The notes under the pieces were generated by a model that was given only the letters and a program-made list of their open reading frames with translations, was not told the origin of the DNA and did no database searches. Source: an uncultured Collinsella sp. (GTDB lineage Bacteria; Actinomycetota; Coriobacteriia; Coriobacteriales; Coriobacteriaceae). From it: a stretch of 64,000 nucleotides of DNA. The stretch is from positions 91,787 through 155,786 of the forward strand of contig UQHQ01000001.1 of assembly GCA_900540945.1 (NCBI GenBank), given 5' to 3'. This document shows, one piece after another, positions 26,853 to 43,793 of the stretch (its first letter is position 1; each line of letters opens with the position of its first letter). A program made the position numbers and the translations under genes.

Positions 26853-28229
26853 ATGTGGGCATACGAGACGACGTTCTATCAGATCTATCCGCTGGGCTTT
26901 TGCGGAGCTCCGCGCGAAAACGCCGCGCCCGTTGCCGAGGATGAGCTCGCCCAGGCTGCCAACGCCGCGCCCAACCCCGATGCTCCTATCATGAAAATCG
27001 CCCAATGGGCTGACTACCTGCAAGAACTCGGTATTGGCGCTGTGCTGATCAACCCGCCGCTCGAGTCTGATAGCCACGGCTACGATACGCGTAGCCTACG
27101 CCATATCGATCGACGCCTGGGTGGGGATGCCGACTTTGCCGCCGTATGCGAGACGCTGCACGACCACGGCGTCCGCGTGGTGCTCGATGCCGTTTTTAAC
27201 CATGTGGGTCGTGGCTTTTGGGCCTTCCGCGATGTGCAGGAGCGTAAGTGGGACTCGCCCTACAAGGACTGGTTCCACATTAGCTTTGACGGCGACTCCT
27301 GCTATGGCGACGGCTTTTGGTACGAGGGTTGGGAAGGCCATTTTGAGCTTGTGAAGCTCAACCTGCAAAATCCCGCCGTGGTCGATTACCTGCTTGAGTC
27401 CGTGCGCCGTTGGGCCGACGTCTTTGGCGTCGACGGTCTGCGCCTGGACGTCGCCTACATGCTCGACCGCGATTTCATGCGTCGTTTGCATAGCTTTGTC
27501 CGTGAGCTCAAGCCCGACTTCGTGCTGATCGGCGAGACGCTCCACGGCGACTACAACCAGATCGTCAACGACGATATGCTCGACTCCTGCACCAACTACG
27601 AGTGTTACAAGGGCCTGTACTCCAGCTTTAACTCGGTCAACATGTTCGAGATCGCCCATTCGCTGCACCGCCAGTTTGGCGGTGACCCCTGGTGCATCTA
27701 CCGCGGCAAACATCTGCTGTCGTTTGTCGACAACCATGACGTGCCGCGCCTGGCGAGCATCCTTACCGACAAGTCGTGCCTGCGTCCCGCCTATGGCATG
27801 CTCTTTGGCATGCCGGGCATCCCGTGCGTCTACTATGGCAGCGAATGGGGAATTACCGGCGAAAAGGGCGGCCCCGATGGCGACTGGGCGCTGCGCCCTG
27901 CGCTCGATGAGCCTGCGCCCAACGAGCTGACGGCTTTCATCAAGCAGCTCACGCACCTGCGCTCGGCCGACGACGTGGCGGCCCGTGCTCTCAACTACGG
28001 TGCCTATCGCAACGTGGTGATCCAGAACAAGCAGCTGCTGTTCGAGCGCGCCTGCAACGACGCGACGGTGCTCGTGGCGGTGAACGCCGTGGACGAGCCT
28101 TACACCTTTGGCGCCGGCGAACTCAACGGCTCCTTCGTCGACCTGCTTGCCGACGATGCTCCCACGGTCGAGCTGCCGGGCTCTCTTGAGCTTGCACCCT
28201 ACGAGGTGCGCTATCTGTTGAGGGTCTAG
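26853..28229 (+). CDS. GH13 alpha-glucosidase / cyclomaltodextrinase-like
   Basis: A cytoplasmic alpha-amylase-family enzyme of 458 residues, acting on short maltodextrins. The four GH13 regions are present in order: DAVFNHVG, GLRLDVAY with the nucleophile Asp near 199, LIGETLHGD with the acid Glu near 227, and FVDNHDVPR with Asp near 295. The protein lacks a signal peptide and the usual N-terminal starch-binding domain. The ATG follows GGGAGG. A DNA glycosylase gene starts 3 nt after its stop. Confidence 0.92.
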   Translation: MWAYETTFYQIYPLGFCGAPRENAAPVAEDELAQAANAAPNPDAPIMKIAQWADYLQELGIGAVLINPPLESDSHGYDTRSLRHIDRRLGGDADFAAVCETLHDHGVRVVLDAVFNHVGRGFWAFRDVQERKWDSPYKDWFHISFDGDSCYGDGFWYEGWEGHFELVKLNLQNPAVVDYLLESVRRWADVFGVDGLRLDVAYMLDRDFMRRLHSFVRELKPDFVLIGETLHGDYNQIVNDDMLDSCTNYECYKGLYSSFNSVNMFEIAHSLHRQFGGDPWCIYRGKHLLSFVDNHDVPRLASILTDKSCLRPAYGMLFGMPGIPCVYYGSEWGITGEKGGPDGDWALRPALDEPAPNELTAFIKQLTHLRSADDVAARALNYGAYRNVVIQNKQLLFERACNDATVLVAVNAVDEPYTFGAGELNGSFVDLLADDAPTVELPGSLELAPYEVRYLLRV

Positions 28230-28232
28230 ATC

Positions 28233-28796
28233 GTGGCTGCGTCCGACGAGGGCTATCAACATATTGAGCATGGGTTTGAACCCGTGTTTGACGAGCACTC
28301 GCGCGTTTTGGTGCTCGGGTCGTTTCCCTCGGTGCTTTCGCGTGCCAATGCCTTTTATTACGGTAACCCTCAGAATCGCTTTTGGCGCGTGATGGCCGCA
28401 TGCCTCGGTGTGCCCGTGCCGCCCAACGAGGGCGACCCTTTGGCAAGCGGTGAGCCCGCGACGCTCGACGTCTCGATTGCCGCCAAGCGGGCTATGCTGC
28501 TGAACGGCGGTGTGGCCCTGTGGGACGTGATCGAGAGCTGTGACATCAAGGGCTCAAGCGACGCGAGCATCAAAAACGTCGTTCCGGCGCATGTCGAGCG
28601 CATTACCGGCGCAGCTCCCATTGAGCAGGTGATATGCAACGGCGGTACAGCTGGCCGGCTCTACAAGCGCTATCTACAAGAACGCACCGGGCTACCGGCC
28701 ATCGTTCTGCCGTCGACAAGTCCCGCCAATGCGGCATGGCGCCTGGAACGCCTTGTCGAGCGCTGGCGCGAGGCCGTTGAATGGGGCGCTCTGTAA
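28233..28796 (+). CDS. DNA-deoxyinosine glycosylase (family 6 UDG)
   Basis: Removes hypoxanthine from DNA in base-excision repair. The family signature LGSFPSVLSRANAFYYGNPQNRFW-like segment lies near residue 28, with the catalytic asparagine in GNPQNRFW. The second motif is LPSTSPANAAW near the C-terminus. It has 187 residues. The start is GTG at 28233, directly after the stop of the glucosidase gene, suggesting one transcript for two unrelated functions. Confidence 0.9.
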   Translation: MAASDEGYQHIEHGFEPVFDEHSRVLVLGSFPSVLSRANAFYYGNPQNRFWRVMAACLGVPVPPNEGDPLASGEPATLDVSIAAKRAMLLNGGVALWDVIESCDIKGSSDASIKNVVPAHVERITGAAPIEQVICNGGTAGRLYKRYLQERTGLPAIVLPSTSPANAAWRLERLVERWREAVEWGAL

Positions 28797-28809
28797 TTTA
28801 GATATCTGA

Positions 28810-29457
28810 TTAGGCGCGGCTGCCGAGGCGTTTCATGATGGCATGCCATATCGGTGCGGGCAGCGCGGGCCTGGCGCGCACCATGCCGTCGGCATCGACG
28901 CCACCGGCATTGCCACCGCCAAGCAGCTGCGCATACTCAATGGAGCAGCCCATGCGAACGGCGCCCACAAGCTTATCCATCGCTTCGGAAAATGGCCGGC
29001 GCAAGAGGCCCATACGCGGGGAGTGGCGAAGCGCCGCAATACCGCTGCCGGCACAGACGACAACGCCGCCACACCACAATTGGTCGTGGCACTCACATGC
29101 CTTGTGCAGACGAACGGCGGTCCCGCGCGCCTGCTTCGCGCCCTCTTGTGCGGCTCGAATCGCGGCATAGACGCGCGTTCCCGTACCGCCAAAGCGTTCA
29201 AGCGCCTGCTCGATAGCTGTCAACGTCTCATCGTCAGCCACATCTTCAATGGCGAGCACCATGCCATCGGCTGCACCGGCATCATCCGCCTTCAAATCGA
29301 CCGGGTGGGGGAGTGTGGTGCCAGAAAGCTGAGCATAGGCGGCGATGGCATCCTGCAGGTCCCAAAGCAAAAACTCAAGATCGGCGCTCTCGGGAATACT
29401 GACAAAAGCGATGTTATGCAGTGTTTTTGGTACATCGCCGTGCGCGGTTGTCTCCAT
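28810..29457 (-). CDS. Hypothetical protein
   Basis: A 215-residue soluble protein I do not recognise. It starts METTAHGDVPKTLHNIAFVSIPES. It has a predicted helix-rich first half and a Gly-rich segment AQLLGGGNAGGVDADGM near the C-terminus. A CECHDQLWCGGVVVC stretch holds four closely spaced cysteines. The ribosome site AAAGGAGG is strong and codon use is normal for the region, so it is a real gene. It points away from the aminotransferase. Confidence 0.7.
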   Translation of the reverse strand: METTAHGDVPKTLHNIAFVSIPESADLEFLLWDLQDAIAAYAQLSGTTLPHPVDLKADDAGAADGMVLAIEDVADDETLTAIEQALERFGGTGTRVYAAIRAAQEGAKQARGTAVRLHKACECHDQLWCGGVVVCAGSGIAALRHSPRMGLLRRPFSEAMDKLVGAVRMGCSIEYAQLLGGGNAGGVDADGMVRARPALPAPIWHAIMKRLGSRA

Positions 29458-29550
29458 GCCGCCTCCTTTCCGGTTGGTTTCCGTTTAGGTTACACCGTCT
29501 GACGGCGCCCCGCCGCGCTATCCTAGTGCAACCCTTACGAAAGGAACGCC

Positions 29551-30687
29551 ATGCGTCTGCCCATGAACACCTCGCTTGCCACGCTCAAGCCCTCCGGCAT
29601 CCGTCGGATCAATGCGCTCGCCGCCCAGCACCCGGAGTGCATCGCGCTCGCGCTCGGCGAGCCCGATTTTCCCACGCCCGATGTGATTAGCGCCGAGGTG
29701 ACGGCTTCGCTCGACCGCGGCGACACGCACTATCCGCCTAACAACGGTCGCCCCGCCCTGCGTGAGGCGTTGTCTGCCTACATGGGGGACGCGGGCCTTA
29801 CGTTTTCTGCCGACGAGATCATCCTGACCGACGGCGCGACCGAGGCCCTGTCGGCAACATTCATGGCTATGCTCAACCCCGGCGACGAGGTCATCATCCC
29901 CACGCCGGCCTTTGGCCTGTACGAGAGCATTGTCGTGGCCAACCACGCCAAGGCGGTCTTTTTGGATACGGAGTCTGCGCAATTCCAGATTGACGAGGAC
30001 GCACTTCGTGCTTGCGTGACGCCGGCGACCAAGGCCATCGTCATCTGCACGCCCAACAATCCTACGGGCTGCATTCTCAACGCGGCGTCGCTCGACGCCG
30101 TGGCACACGTGGCAGAGCAGGCGGGCATCTACGTAATCTGCGACGATGTATATAACCGCCTGGTCTACGTGGACGGCTACGAGCGATTTGCCCAGCGTCA
30201 CCCGGAGCTTCGCAATCAGACAGTAGTTATCGAGAGCTTTTCCAAGCCCTGGGCCATGACCGGCTGGCGCTTGGGCTGGCTTGCAGCGGCAGCCCCCGTC
30301 ATCGCAGAGATCGCAAAGGCCCATCAATACCTAGTATCGAGCGCCGTCTCCTTCGAGATGGACGCCGCGGCCCGAGCCCTGACCGTCGACCCCACCCCCA
30401 TGCTCAATGTCTACCGAGCCCGCCGCAAACGCGTGCTCGCAGCCTTAAACGCCATGGACCTCGACGTAGTGGAGCCCGCAGGCGCCTTCTACGCCTTCCC
30501 CAGCATCAAAAAATTCGGCCTAACCAGCGAAGACTTCTGCATCAAAGCCATCAAAGAAGCAAACGTAGCCCTAGTCCCGGGCGACTGTTTCGGCACCGAA
30601 GGCCACATCCGCCTAAGCTACTGCGTCTCCGACAAAAATCTGGACGAAGGTCTCCACCGCCTGTCAACCTTCGTTTCAACCTTATAG
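29551..30687 (+). CDS. PLP-dependent aminotransferase, class I/II
   Basis: A 378-residue fold-type I aminotransferase of the AspC/AraT group. The substrate loop is LGEPDFPTPD near residue 30. The PLP site has NPTG (CTPNNPTGC), and the Schiff-base lysine is near residue 232 in SFSKPWAMTGWRLGW. Substrate specificity is not visible. The ATG follows GAAAGGA. The last 380 nt use many A-ending codons (GTA, CTA, GCA, GAA) that are rare in its first part. It ends just before long hairpin element 1. Confidence 0.9.
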   Translation: MRLPMNTSLATLKPSGIRRINALAAQHPECIALALGEPDFPTPDVISAEVTASLDRGDTHYPPNNGRPALREALSAYMGDAGLTFSADEIILTDGATEALSATFMAMLNPGDEVIIPTPAFGLYESIVVANHAKAVFLDTESAQFQIDEDALRACVTPATKAIVICTPNNPTGCILNAASLDAVAHVAEQAGIYVICDDVYNRLVYVDGYERFAQRHPELRNQTVVIESFSKPWAMTGWRLGWLAAAAPVIAEIAKAHQYLVSSAVSFEMDAAARALTVDPTPMLNVYRARRKRVLAALNAMDLDVVEPAGAFYAFPSIKKFGLTSEDFCIKAIKEANVALVPGDCFGTEGHIRLSYCVSDKNLDEGLHRLSTFVSTL

Positions 30688-30740
30688 CCCAACGGGACGC
30701 AACACATCAGCCCACCGACCCAAGCATTATGAGTGGGGGC

Positions 30741-30952
30741 GTCAGCCAACGAAAACCCGGTCTGCCCCAAAGTCACCGCAGGCCGCGCCGCCGAAGGCCG
30801 GGCGCAAGGTTTTCGTAGATTCCGCACGAGCCGGAAAGCACTTAATGTGCTTTCCGAGCGAGCCCAGGACCTGACCGAGCGAAAACCTTGCGCCCGGCCT
30901 TCGGCGGCGCGGCCGGATGGTGGAATTGTGTGCAGCCAGGTTTTCCGTTGAC
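30741..30952. repeat. Long hairpin element, copy 1
   Basis: Perfect 35-bp arms at 30781-30815 and 30880-30914 enclose a 64-nt core with the apical stem GGAAAGCAC/GTGCTTTCC. Outside them, about 40 nt on each side pair imperfectly. The core strands ATTCCGCACGAGCC and AGGACCTGACCGAG are a diverged version of those in the three other copies. The element's end overlaps the -35 of the rplJ promoter. Confidence 0.85.
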
Positions 30953-30976
30953 CGACGCCGGGGTCCCCGCCATAAT
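30948..30976 (+). promoter_or_regulatory. Promoter of rplJ-rplL
   Basis: TTGACC (30948-30953) and CATAAT (30971-30976) have a 17-nt spacer. The -35 is formed by the last bases of long hairpin element 1. A leader of about 210 nt follows. Confidence 0.6.
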
Positions 30977-31090
30977 ACTTTCGGTTCACGCACGAATCCG
31001 CTGCCAGAGACAGCCGGTGCAAACGGGCATCGCCCGCGAGCTTAATGGGATATCCCGCCAGCCGAGGTGGTCGAGTAGATATGTCTTCTC

Positions 31091-31125
31091 GCCCCCGTCG
31101 CTCATGCAGCGCGGGGGCTTTCTTT
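31091..31125 (+). terminator. Attenuator-like terminator in the rplJ leader
   Basis: GCCCCCG/CGGGGGC with a 14-nt loop and TTTCTTTTT lies between promoter and rplJ. This is the usual location of the L10 leader control, where L10-L12 binding represses the operon. Confidence 0.6.
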
Positions 31126-31192
31126 TTGGACATGCCCCCGTCACGTCCTTGTGGCGGACCGTGCCCGGAAAGAATTCGAGGAGGTGTAATTC

Positions 31193-31714
31193 ATGCCCCA
31201 GCAGTACAAAATCGACAAGGTTGCAGAGATCGAGTCCCGTATCGCCGAGAACGCCGGTCTGTTCGTCGTCAACTACAACGGTCTGACGGTTAAGCAGGCT
31301 CAGGAGCTGCGTCATCAGCTTCGCGAGTGCGGCGCCGAGATGAAGGTCTACAAGAACAACCTGGTCAAGATCGCTCTCAAGAACCAGGAGCAGCCCGAGC
31401 TCGACGAGATCCTCGCCGGCCCCGTCGCTTATGTGTTCTACGAGACCGAGCCGGTCGAGGCCGCTAAGACCCTTAAAGACTTCTCCGCTAAGTCCAAGGG
31501 CGTCCTTGAGATCAAGGGCGGTATCTCCGACGGCAAGGTCGTTTCCGCTGATGATGTTAAGGCTATCGCCGAGCTGCCCACCAAGGACCAGCTTCTCGGC
31601 CAGATCGCCGGTCTCATCTCCGGTTTCGCTCGCGACATCGCTGTCTGCGTCAACGGCGTTTCCTCTGGTCTCGCTCGTTCGATCCAGCAGGTCTCCGAGC
31701 AGAAGGCAGCCTAG
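31193..31714 (+). CDS. rplJ: 50S ribosomal protein L10
   Basis: Anchors the L7/L12 stalk to 23S rRNA. It begins MPQQYKIDKVAEIESRI and keeps the family segment LFVVNYNGLTVKQAQELR. The hydrophobic C-terminal helix binds L12 dimers. The 173 residues are a normal length. GAGGAGG stands 9 nt before the ATG. It is followed by rplL, but unlike most bacteria it is not preceded by rplA. Confidence 0.97.
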   Translation: MPQQYKIDKVAEIESRIAENAGLFVVNYNGLTVKQAQELRHQLRECGAEMKVYKNNLVKIALKNQEQPELDEILAGPVAYVFYETEPVEAAKTLKDFSAKSKGVLEIKGGISDGKVVSADDVKAIAELPTKDQLLGQIAGLISGFARDIAVCVNGVSSGLARSIQQVSEQKAA

Positions 31715-31816
31715 TCGCTGTTTTCACCCGCGGCGGCAACGCCGCACCCCTGGCGCATTCGCGCCGTGTTTTAACTGATCTCCGTGCACAGACACGGAAA
31801 CCGAAAGGACTTAGAA

Positions 31817-32194
31817 ATGGCTAAGCTTACCACCGATGAGATCATCGATGCTCTTAAGGAAATGACCCTTCTCGAGGCTTCCGAGCTCGTTAAGGCTATC
31901 GAGGACACCTTCGGCGTTTCCGCCGCTGCTCCTGCCGCCGTTGTCGCCGCTCCCGCTGCTGGCGCTGCTGAGGCCGAGGAGAAGACCGAGTTTGACGTCG
32001 TGCTCGAGGGCTTCGGCGACAACAAGATCCAGGTCATCAAGGCCGTCCGTGAGCTCACCAACCTTGGCCTGAAGGAGGCCAAGGAGGTCGTCGAGGGCGC
32101 TCCCAAGGCTGTTCTCGAGGGTGCCAAGAAGGAGGACGCCGAGGCTGCCAAGGAGAAGCTCGAGGCTGCTGGCGCTGCTGTCACCCTCAAGTAA
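31817..32194 (+). CDS. rplL: 50S ribosomal protein L7/L12
   Basis: Stalk protein that recruits translation GTPases. The N-terminal dimer domain ([26 protein letters not shown]) and an Ala-rich hinge ([17 protein letters not shown]) are followed by the C-terminal domain (DKVVLEGFG-like, [14 protein letters not shown]). I use ATG 31817 after GAAAGGA; an ATG 33 nt earlier has no ribosome site. A strong terminator follows, so rpoB is not in this operon. Confidence 0.97.
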   Translation: MAKLTTDEIIDALKEMTLLEASELVKAIEDTFGVSAAAPAAVVAAPAAGAAEAEEKTEFDVVLEGFGDNKIQVIKAVRELTNLGLKEAKEVVEGAPKAVLEGAKKEDAEAAKEKLEAAGAAVTLK

Positions 32195-32221
32195 TCAGGC
32201 TTTCTCGCCAGATTTCTTTGC

Positions 32222-32255
32222 AGACGGGGTTCGCATTGCGAACCCCGTCTTTTTC
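32222..32255 (+). terminator. Terminator of rplJ-rplL
   Basis: AGACGGGGTTCGC/GCGAACCCCGTCT is followed by TTTTT. The region from here to 32498 shows no other gene. Confidence 0.9.
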
Positions 32256-32498
32256 GTTTTGATCCCTCTATTTTGTTGGCTCGGCATACAAATTGCTGCC
32301 GCTTGCGGTGCTTTGGCGTTGCTACCGTTGGGCGATAAAATTGCACCATTCGAGCAATAATTTGCGTTGACCTGCTGAAGAATGGCGCTTGCCTACATTA
32401 ACGTTAATTAACGGCGGTAAGATAAACCGGTATCGCAATTTGGTCTGCGGCCGCCGTGCCGCACGCACAGGGCGCATCCTGCGCCTGCGAAAGGATCC

Positions 32499-33416
32499 TT
32501 GAATAACATGAAGGCAATCATCCCCGCCGCCGGTCTTGGCACGCGTTTTCTGCCTGGCACCAAGTGCACGCCTAAAGAGATGCTGCCGGTGCTCGACAAA
32601 CCGGTCATCCAGTACGTCGTTGAGGAGGCGCTCGACCCCGATGAGGTCGACGATGCTATTATCGTCACCTCTCCTGGCAAGCCCGAGTTGCTGAGCTACT
32701 TCCAGCCCGATCGCTCGCTCGAGAACCTGCTTCGCGAGCGTGGCAAGGACGCCTACGCCGACGCCGTCGCCCATGCTGGTGGTATGCCGGTCGACTTCCG
32801 TTATCAGTACGAGCCCAAGGGCCTTGGCCACGCCATTCGCTCTGCCGCCGACGCTGTGGCAGGGGAGAACTTCCTGGTTCTTCTGGGCGATTACGTTGTG
32901 CCCAACCGTGACATCTGCGACAAGATGCTTGCCGTCTCCAAGGAACACGGTGGCGCTTCTGTTATCGCCGTTGCCGCGTGCGCTCCCGAGGAGGTCAGCC
33001 GCTATGGCGTTATCGCCGGCGATCGCGTGGGCGCTCTCGAGGGCTTCGAGAATGCCGCCGACGACGAGCCCGGTGCCGTTTGGCGTATCGGCGGCCTGGT
33101 CGAGAAGCCCGCTCCCGAGGCGGCTCCGTCCAACCTGTACATCGTCGGTCGCTACCTGCTGAGCCCGTTGGTCATGGATCTGCTGGCCGATCAGCAGGCC
33201 GGTAAGGGCGGCGAGATCCAGCTGACCGACGCCATGGCCCGCTCGCTCGACCGCGAGGCCATGTATGCCGTCGTCATCGACCCGCTGTCGGGCTACGATA
33301 CCGGTACCCCGTCTGGCTGGATGGCTACCAACGCCCTCATGGCTGCAAGCGATCCTCGCTTTGCCGGCGCCTTCTGGGATGCCATCGACGAGCGCGGCGG
33401 TTTGATGCGCAAATAA
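32499..33416 (+). CDS. galU: UTP-glucose-1-phosphate uridylyltransferase
   Basis: Makes UDP-glucose for cell-surface polysaccharides and galactose use. The nucleotide-binding motif AIIPAAGLGTRFLPGTKCTP opens the protein, with QYEPKGLGHAI, VEKP and the sugar site later. The start could be TTG 32499, 3 nt after AAGGA, which gives the usual short N-tail, or ATG 32508. It is an unusual passenger between rplL and rpoB, with its own terminator. Confidence 0.93.
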   Translation: MNNMKAIIPAAGLGTRFLPGTKCTPKEMLPVLDKPVIQYVVEEALDPDEVDDAIIVTSPGKPELLSYFQPDRSLENLLRERGKDAYADAVAHAGGMPVDFRYQYEPKGLGHAIRSAADAVAGENFLVLLGDYVVPNRDICDKMLAVSKEHGGASVIAVAACAPEEVSRYGVIAGDRVGALEGFENAADDEPGAVWRIGGLVEKPAPEAAPSNLYIVGRYLLSPLVMDLLADQQAGKGGEIQLTDAMARSLDREAMYAVVIDPLSGYDTGTPSGWMATNALMAASDPRFAGAFWDAIDERGGLMRK

Positions 33417-33437
33417 GCCTTTCGGGCATCGACATTT

Positions 33438-33471
33438 ACGGGTGCGGACTTCGGTTCGCGCCCGTTTTTTT
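33438..33471 (+). terminator. Terminator of galU
   Basis: An imperfect ACGGGTGCG.../CGCGCCCGT stem is followed by TTTTTTT. Confidence 0.85.
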
Positions 33472-33705
33472 ATAAGAGCTGCGATTGCCAGCCCTCTGTT
33501 CACAGAAAATATATGAACAGGTGTTCGATGCATATCCATCTACCTGCATGTTTTCTGTCGAAAAACTTTGCTACTCCAAAAACTCAATCACGTCAAGGCT
33601 TTTCTTGCTCAACGGTCGGTACCTGATAAACTATTAGGTTGCGATAACTGGCGAAGCTATGCCTCGCCAATCCACCGAGCATTTCCGTGAAGGAGGAAAA
33701 ACCTG

Positions 33706-37197
<3,492 letters not shown>

Positions 37198-37203
37198 TTG
37201 ACT

Positions 37204-41679
<4,476 letters not shown>

Positions 41680-41706
41680 CTTCCAAGTACGTTAACCGCC
41701 CTTCCA

Positions 41707-41742
41707 AAGACCCGTTTCCCAGTAGGGAAGCGGGTCTTTTTT
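41707..41742 (+). terminator. Terminator of rpoBC
   Basis: AAGACCCGTTTCCC/GGGAAGCGGGTCTT is followed by TTTT, 28 nt after the rpoC stop. Confidence 0.9.
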
Positions 41743-41747
41743 GATGA

Positions 41748-41940
41748 GGAACGTTGCCCCGACGAGCGCGTCGGATTCCCGGAACGGGCCGCCCGCTGTT
41801 TAAGTTTGTCGCGAGTTCCGCACGCAAAGGAAAGCACTTAATGTGCTTTCCGTCTTGCGCAGGACTGTAGAGCAGCAAACTTAAACAGCGGGCGGCCCGT
41901 TCCGGGAATCTGCCCCCGCGCACAGAAGGGGATTCCTTTT
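41748..41940. repeat. Long hairpin element, copy 2
   Basis: Perfect 35-bp arms at 41774-41808 and 41876-41910 enclose a 67-nt core with TCGCGAGTTCCGCACG, apical stem GGAAAGCAC/GTGCTTTCC and AGGACTGTAGAGCAG. The outer flanks (GGAACGTTGCCCCGACGAG left; CGCGCACAGAAGGGGATTCC right) are shared with copy 3 and pair imperfectly with each other. Confidence 0.9.
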
Positions 41941-41975
41941 GCCAAAAAGGGACAGGTTTATTTTGGTAGGTTTTT
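41941..41975. repeat. REP-like element, CCTGTCCC-TTTTTGGC type, reverse copy
   Basis: GCCAAAAAGGGACAGG then TTTATTTTGG and a GG(T) run. It is the reverse complement of the element at 43757-43793, so the two bracket the sigma/anti-sigma genes as an inverted pair. A third copy is at 59339. Confidence 0.75.
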
Positions 41976-42064
41976 CTTGCTTGAATTTGAAACATTTCGT
42001 CCGGCCAGAGCGTATCTATGGTGAGGGCTTCAGCAACAAACATCAGCATCACCGGGAGGTGATT

Positions 42065-42583
42065 ATGGAAGAACAAGCTTTTAGACAGGCGGTTGAAGAT
42101 CACAGGGATGTCGTGTTTCGGATCGCATTGACGTACCTGCGCGATCGTGCCGATGCCGACGATGTTGCCCAAGACGTCTTTCTTAAGTTGCTTAAAAGCG
42201 ATGGACACTTTGAAAGTTGGGAACATCTTCGTCGATGGCTTATCCGGGTCACGATCAATGAATGCAAATCGCTCTTTCGAAAGCCATGGAGGCGTGTGGA
42301 GGATATTGAGAACCTGGCCAATTCGCTCTCGGCGGCGCAGGATGAGACCAAGGCGGTCCTGTCAGACGTTATGCGACTTCCGGAGCGATTCCGTGTTCCC
42401 ATCGTGCTCTATTACTATCTGGGCTTTTCGACCTCAGAGATTGCCGAGTTGTTGCATGTACCAGCCGCGACCGTTCGAACGCGTTTAGCTCGTGGTCGAT
42501 CGAAGCTCAAATTCATCCTAGAGGAGGGCGACCGTGAAATCCAATCAAATCAAGCAGGCCTTCGAGTCCATCCAAGCCGATAG
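42065..42583 (+). CDS. ECF-type sigma-70 factor
   Basis: A 172-residue sigma factor with region 2 (ALTYLRDRADADDVAQDVFLKLL) and region 4 (LPERFRVPIVLYYYLGFSTSEIAELL, then VPAATVRTRLARGRSKLK), and no region 1 or 3. It directs RNA polymerase to a small regulon in response to a signal, usually released by its anti-sigma. ATG 42065 follows GGGAGGTGA. Its last 50 nt overlap the start of the next gene. GC is lower than the genes on both sides, and repeats bracket the pair. Confidence 0.9.
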   Translation: MEEQAFRQAVEDHRDVVFRIALTYLRDRADADDVAQDVFLKLLKSDGHFESWEHLRRWLIRVTINECKSLFRKPWRRVEDIENLANSLSAAQDETKAVLSDVMRLPERFRVPIVLYYYLGFSTSEIAELLHVPAATVRTRLARGRSKLKFILEEGDREIQSNQAGLRVHPSR

Positions 42584-43610
42584 CAATCTTGCAGATCGCG
42601 TCCTTAATACCGCTGCGGGTGAGCCGCTTCATCGAAAGGGCCACGCGAAGCCTCTCTATGTTGCCGTAATCGGATGTCTTGTCGGAGTGTTGGCGACCGG
42701 AGGGGTCGCCTACGCAGTTATTAATTCCAGCTATTTTGCCTCAGCTTGGGGAAACCACGGCAACGGGGATTTCATTACCTGGACCAACGGTGGTTCATCG
42801 GGGACTAAATATACCTACACCAGAGAGTTTGGTGACGGCATCGCGCCCCAGAGCCTGGAGGGTTCAGTACAGAAGGTCAATCTGTCCGTCGAGGGCAACG
42901 GCTATACACTCGACATTCATGAGATGGCAATCGACCAAAACGGCTGCGGTGCTGTGACGTTTACGCTATCCAATCCAAATGGTGTTAACTACTACAAGCC
43001 GGCAGCAGAGACTGGCGAACTTGTTCTCTATGGTGAAGAAGAACAGGGCATCGGCACGCCCGGCATGAACTTCGGCGAGGAATGGGCTGACACACGCTGC
43101 ACCATTGATAAGGACACATCAAGCGATACTGTCATTAATGGCACGATGTACTTTGCTTCTATGGATCGCGAGCGAGGTTTTCAACATGCGGTCACCTGGA
43201 ATATCTCGTGGACCGAGGGCGAAGGCGAGGATGCGAAGCCGTTCGAGGCATCGACGCCCGAGTTTAGCGTTGGAGCGTACGTCGATACAAAGGAACTCCG
43301 CTCCGATGACTCGCCTCTCGAGATCAGCCCGTTTTCTATCCAGACACACATCGATGATTTGGGCATTGACGCAGTCACGAAAAAGTTGACCGTTACCTAC
43401 AAGGATGGATCGGAGCAGATTATCGAAGATGACGACGCAGGGGTGTTCAACTTATATTTTTCTTATGCGCGCAATAGCGGAGAGAACATCTGGGTGCCAA
43501 CGAAGTTGATTGATGTCGACCAAGTGGTCTCAGTAACGCTTGAGGGCACGAGGTGCACGTCAACAGGAGAGACCGAAACAGAAGTACCCTTTACCATCGT
43601 CTATTCGTAA
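42534..43610 (+). CDS. Membrane-anchored anti-sigma-like protein
   Basis: A 358-residue protein. A cytoplasmic N-terminus of about 40 residues is followed by one membrane helix (about 41-63) and a large extracellular domain of about 290 residues. That domain is rich in beta-strand pattern (YTLDIHEMAIDQNGCGAVTFTLSN). This resembles DUF4179-type partners of ECF sigma factors. The GTG start at 42534 overlaps the sigma gene, so expression is coupled. The signal sensed outside the cell is unknown. Confidence 0.75.
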   Translation: MKSNQIKQAFESIQADSNLADRVLNTAAGEPLHRKGHAKPLYVAVIGCLVGVLATGGVAYAVINSSYFASAWGNHGNGDFITWTNGGSSGTKYTYTREFGDGIAPQSLEGSVQKVNLSVEGNGYTLDIHEMAIDQNGCGAVTFTLSNPNGVNYYKPAAETGELVLYGEEEQGIGTPGMNFGEEWADTRCTIDKDTSSDTVINGTMYFASMDRERGFQHAVTWNISWTEGEGEDAKPFEASTPEFSVGAYVDTKELRSDDSPLEISPFSIQTHIDDLGIDAVTKKLTVTYKDGSEQIIEDDDAGVFNLYFSYARNSGENIWVPTKLIDVDQVVSVTLEGTRCTSTGETETEVPFTIVYS

Positions 43611-43615
43611 GATTT

Positions 43616-43650
43616 GGGGCCGCTTCCTACTAGGGGAAGCGGCCTCTTTT
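43616..43650 (+). terminator. Terminator of the sigma/anti-sigma operon
   Basis: GGCCGCTTCC/GGAAGCGGCC is followed by TCTTTT immediately after the stop. Confidence 0.85.
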
Positions 43651-43756
43651 GAGTTAAATTGGCGGTTAAAACGAGCGATATACTTCCGAAAGCGCCGCCG
43701 ATTTCCACGCGACAGATGAGAGCAGATCATCGCTGGAGTGCGACGTTTCCCAAGAT

Positions 43757-43793
43757 AAAACCGACCAAAATAAACCTGTCCCTTTTTGGCAGG
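43757..43793. repeat. REP-like element, CCTGTCCC-TTTTTGGC type, forward copy
   Basis: AAAACCGACCAAAATAAACC then TGTCCCTTTTTGGCAGG. It runs straight into long hairpin element 3 and is inverted relative to the copy at 41941. Confidence 0.75.
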
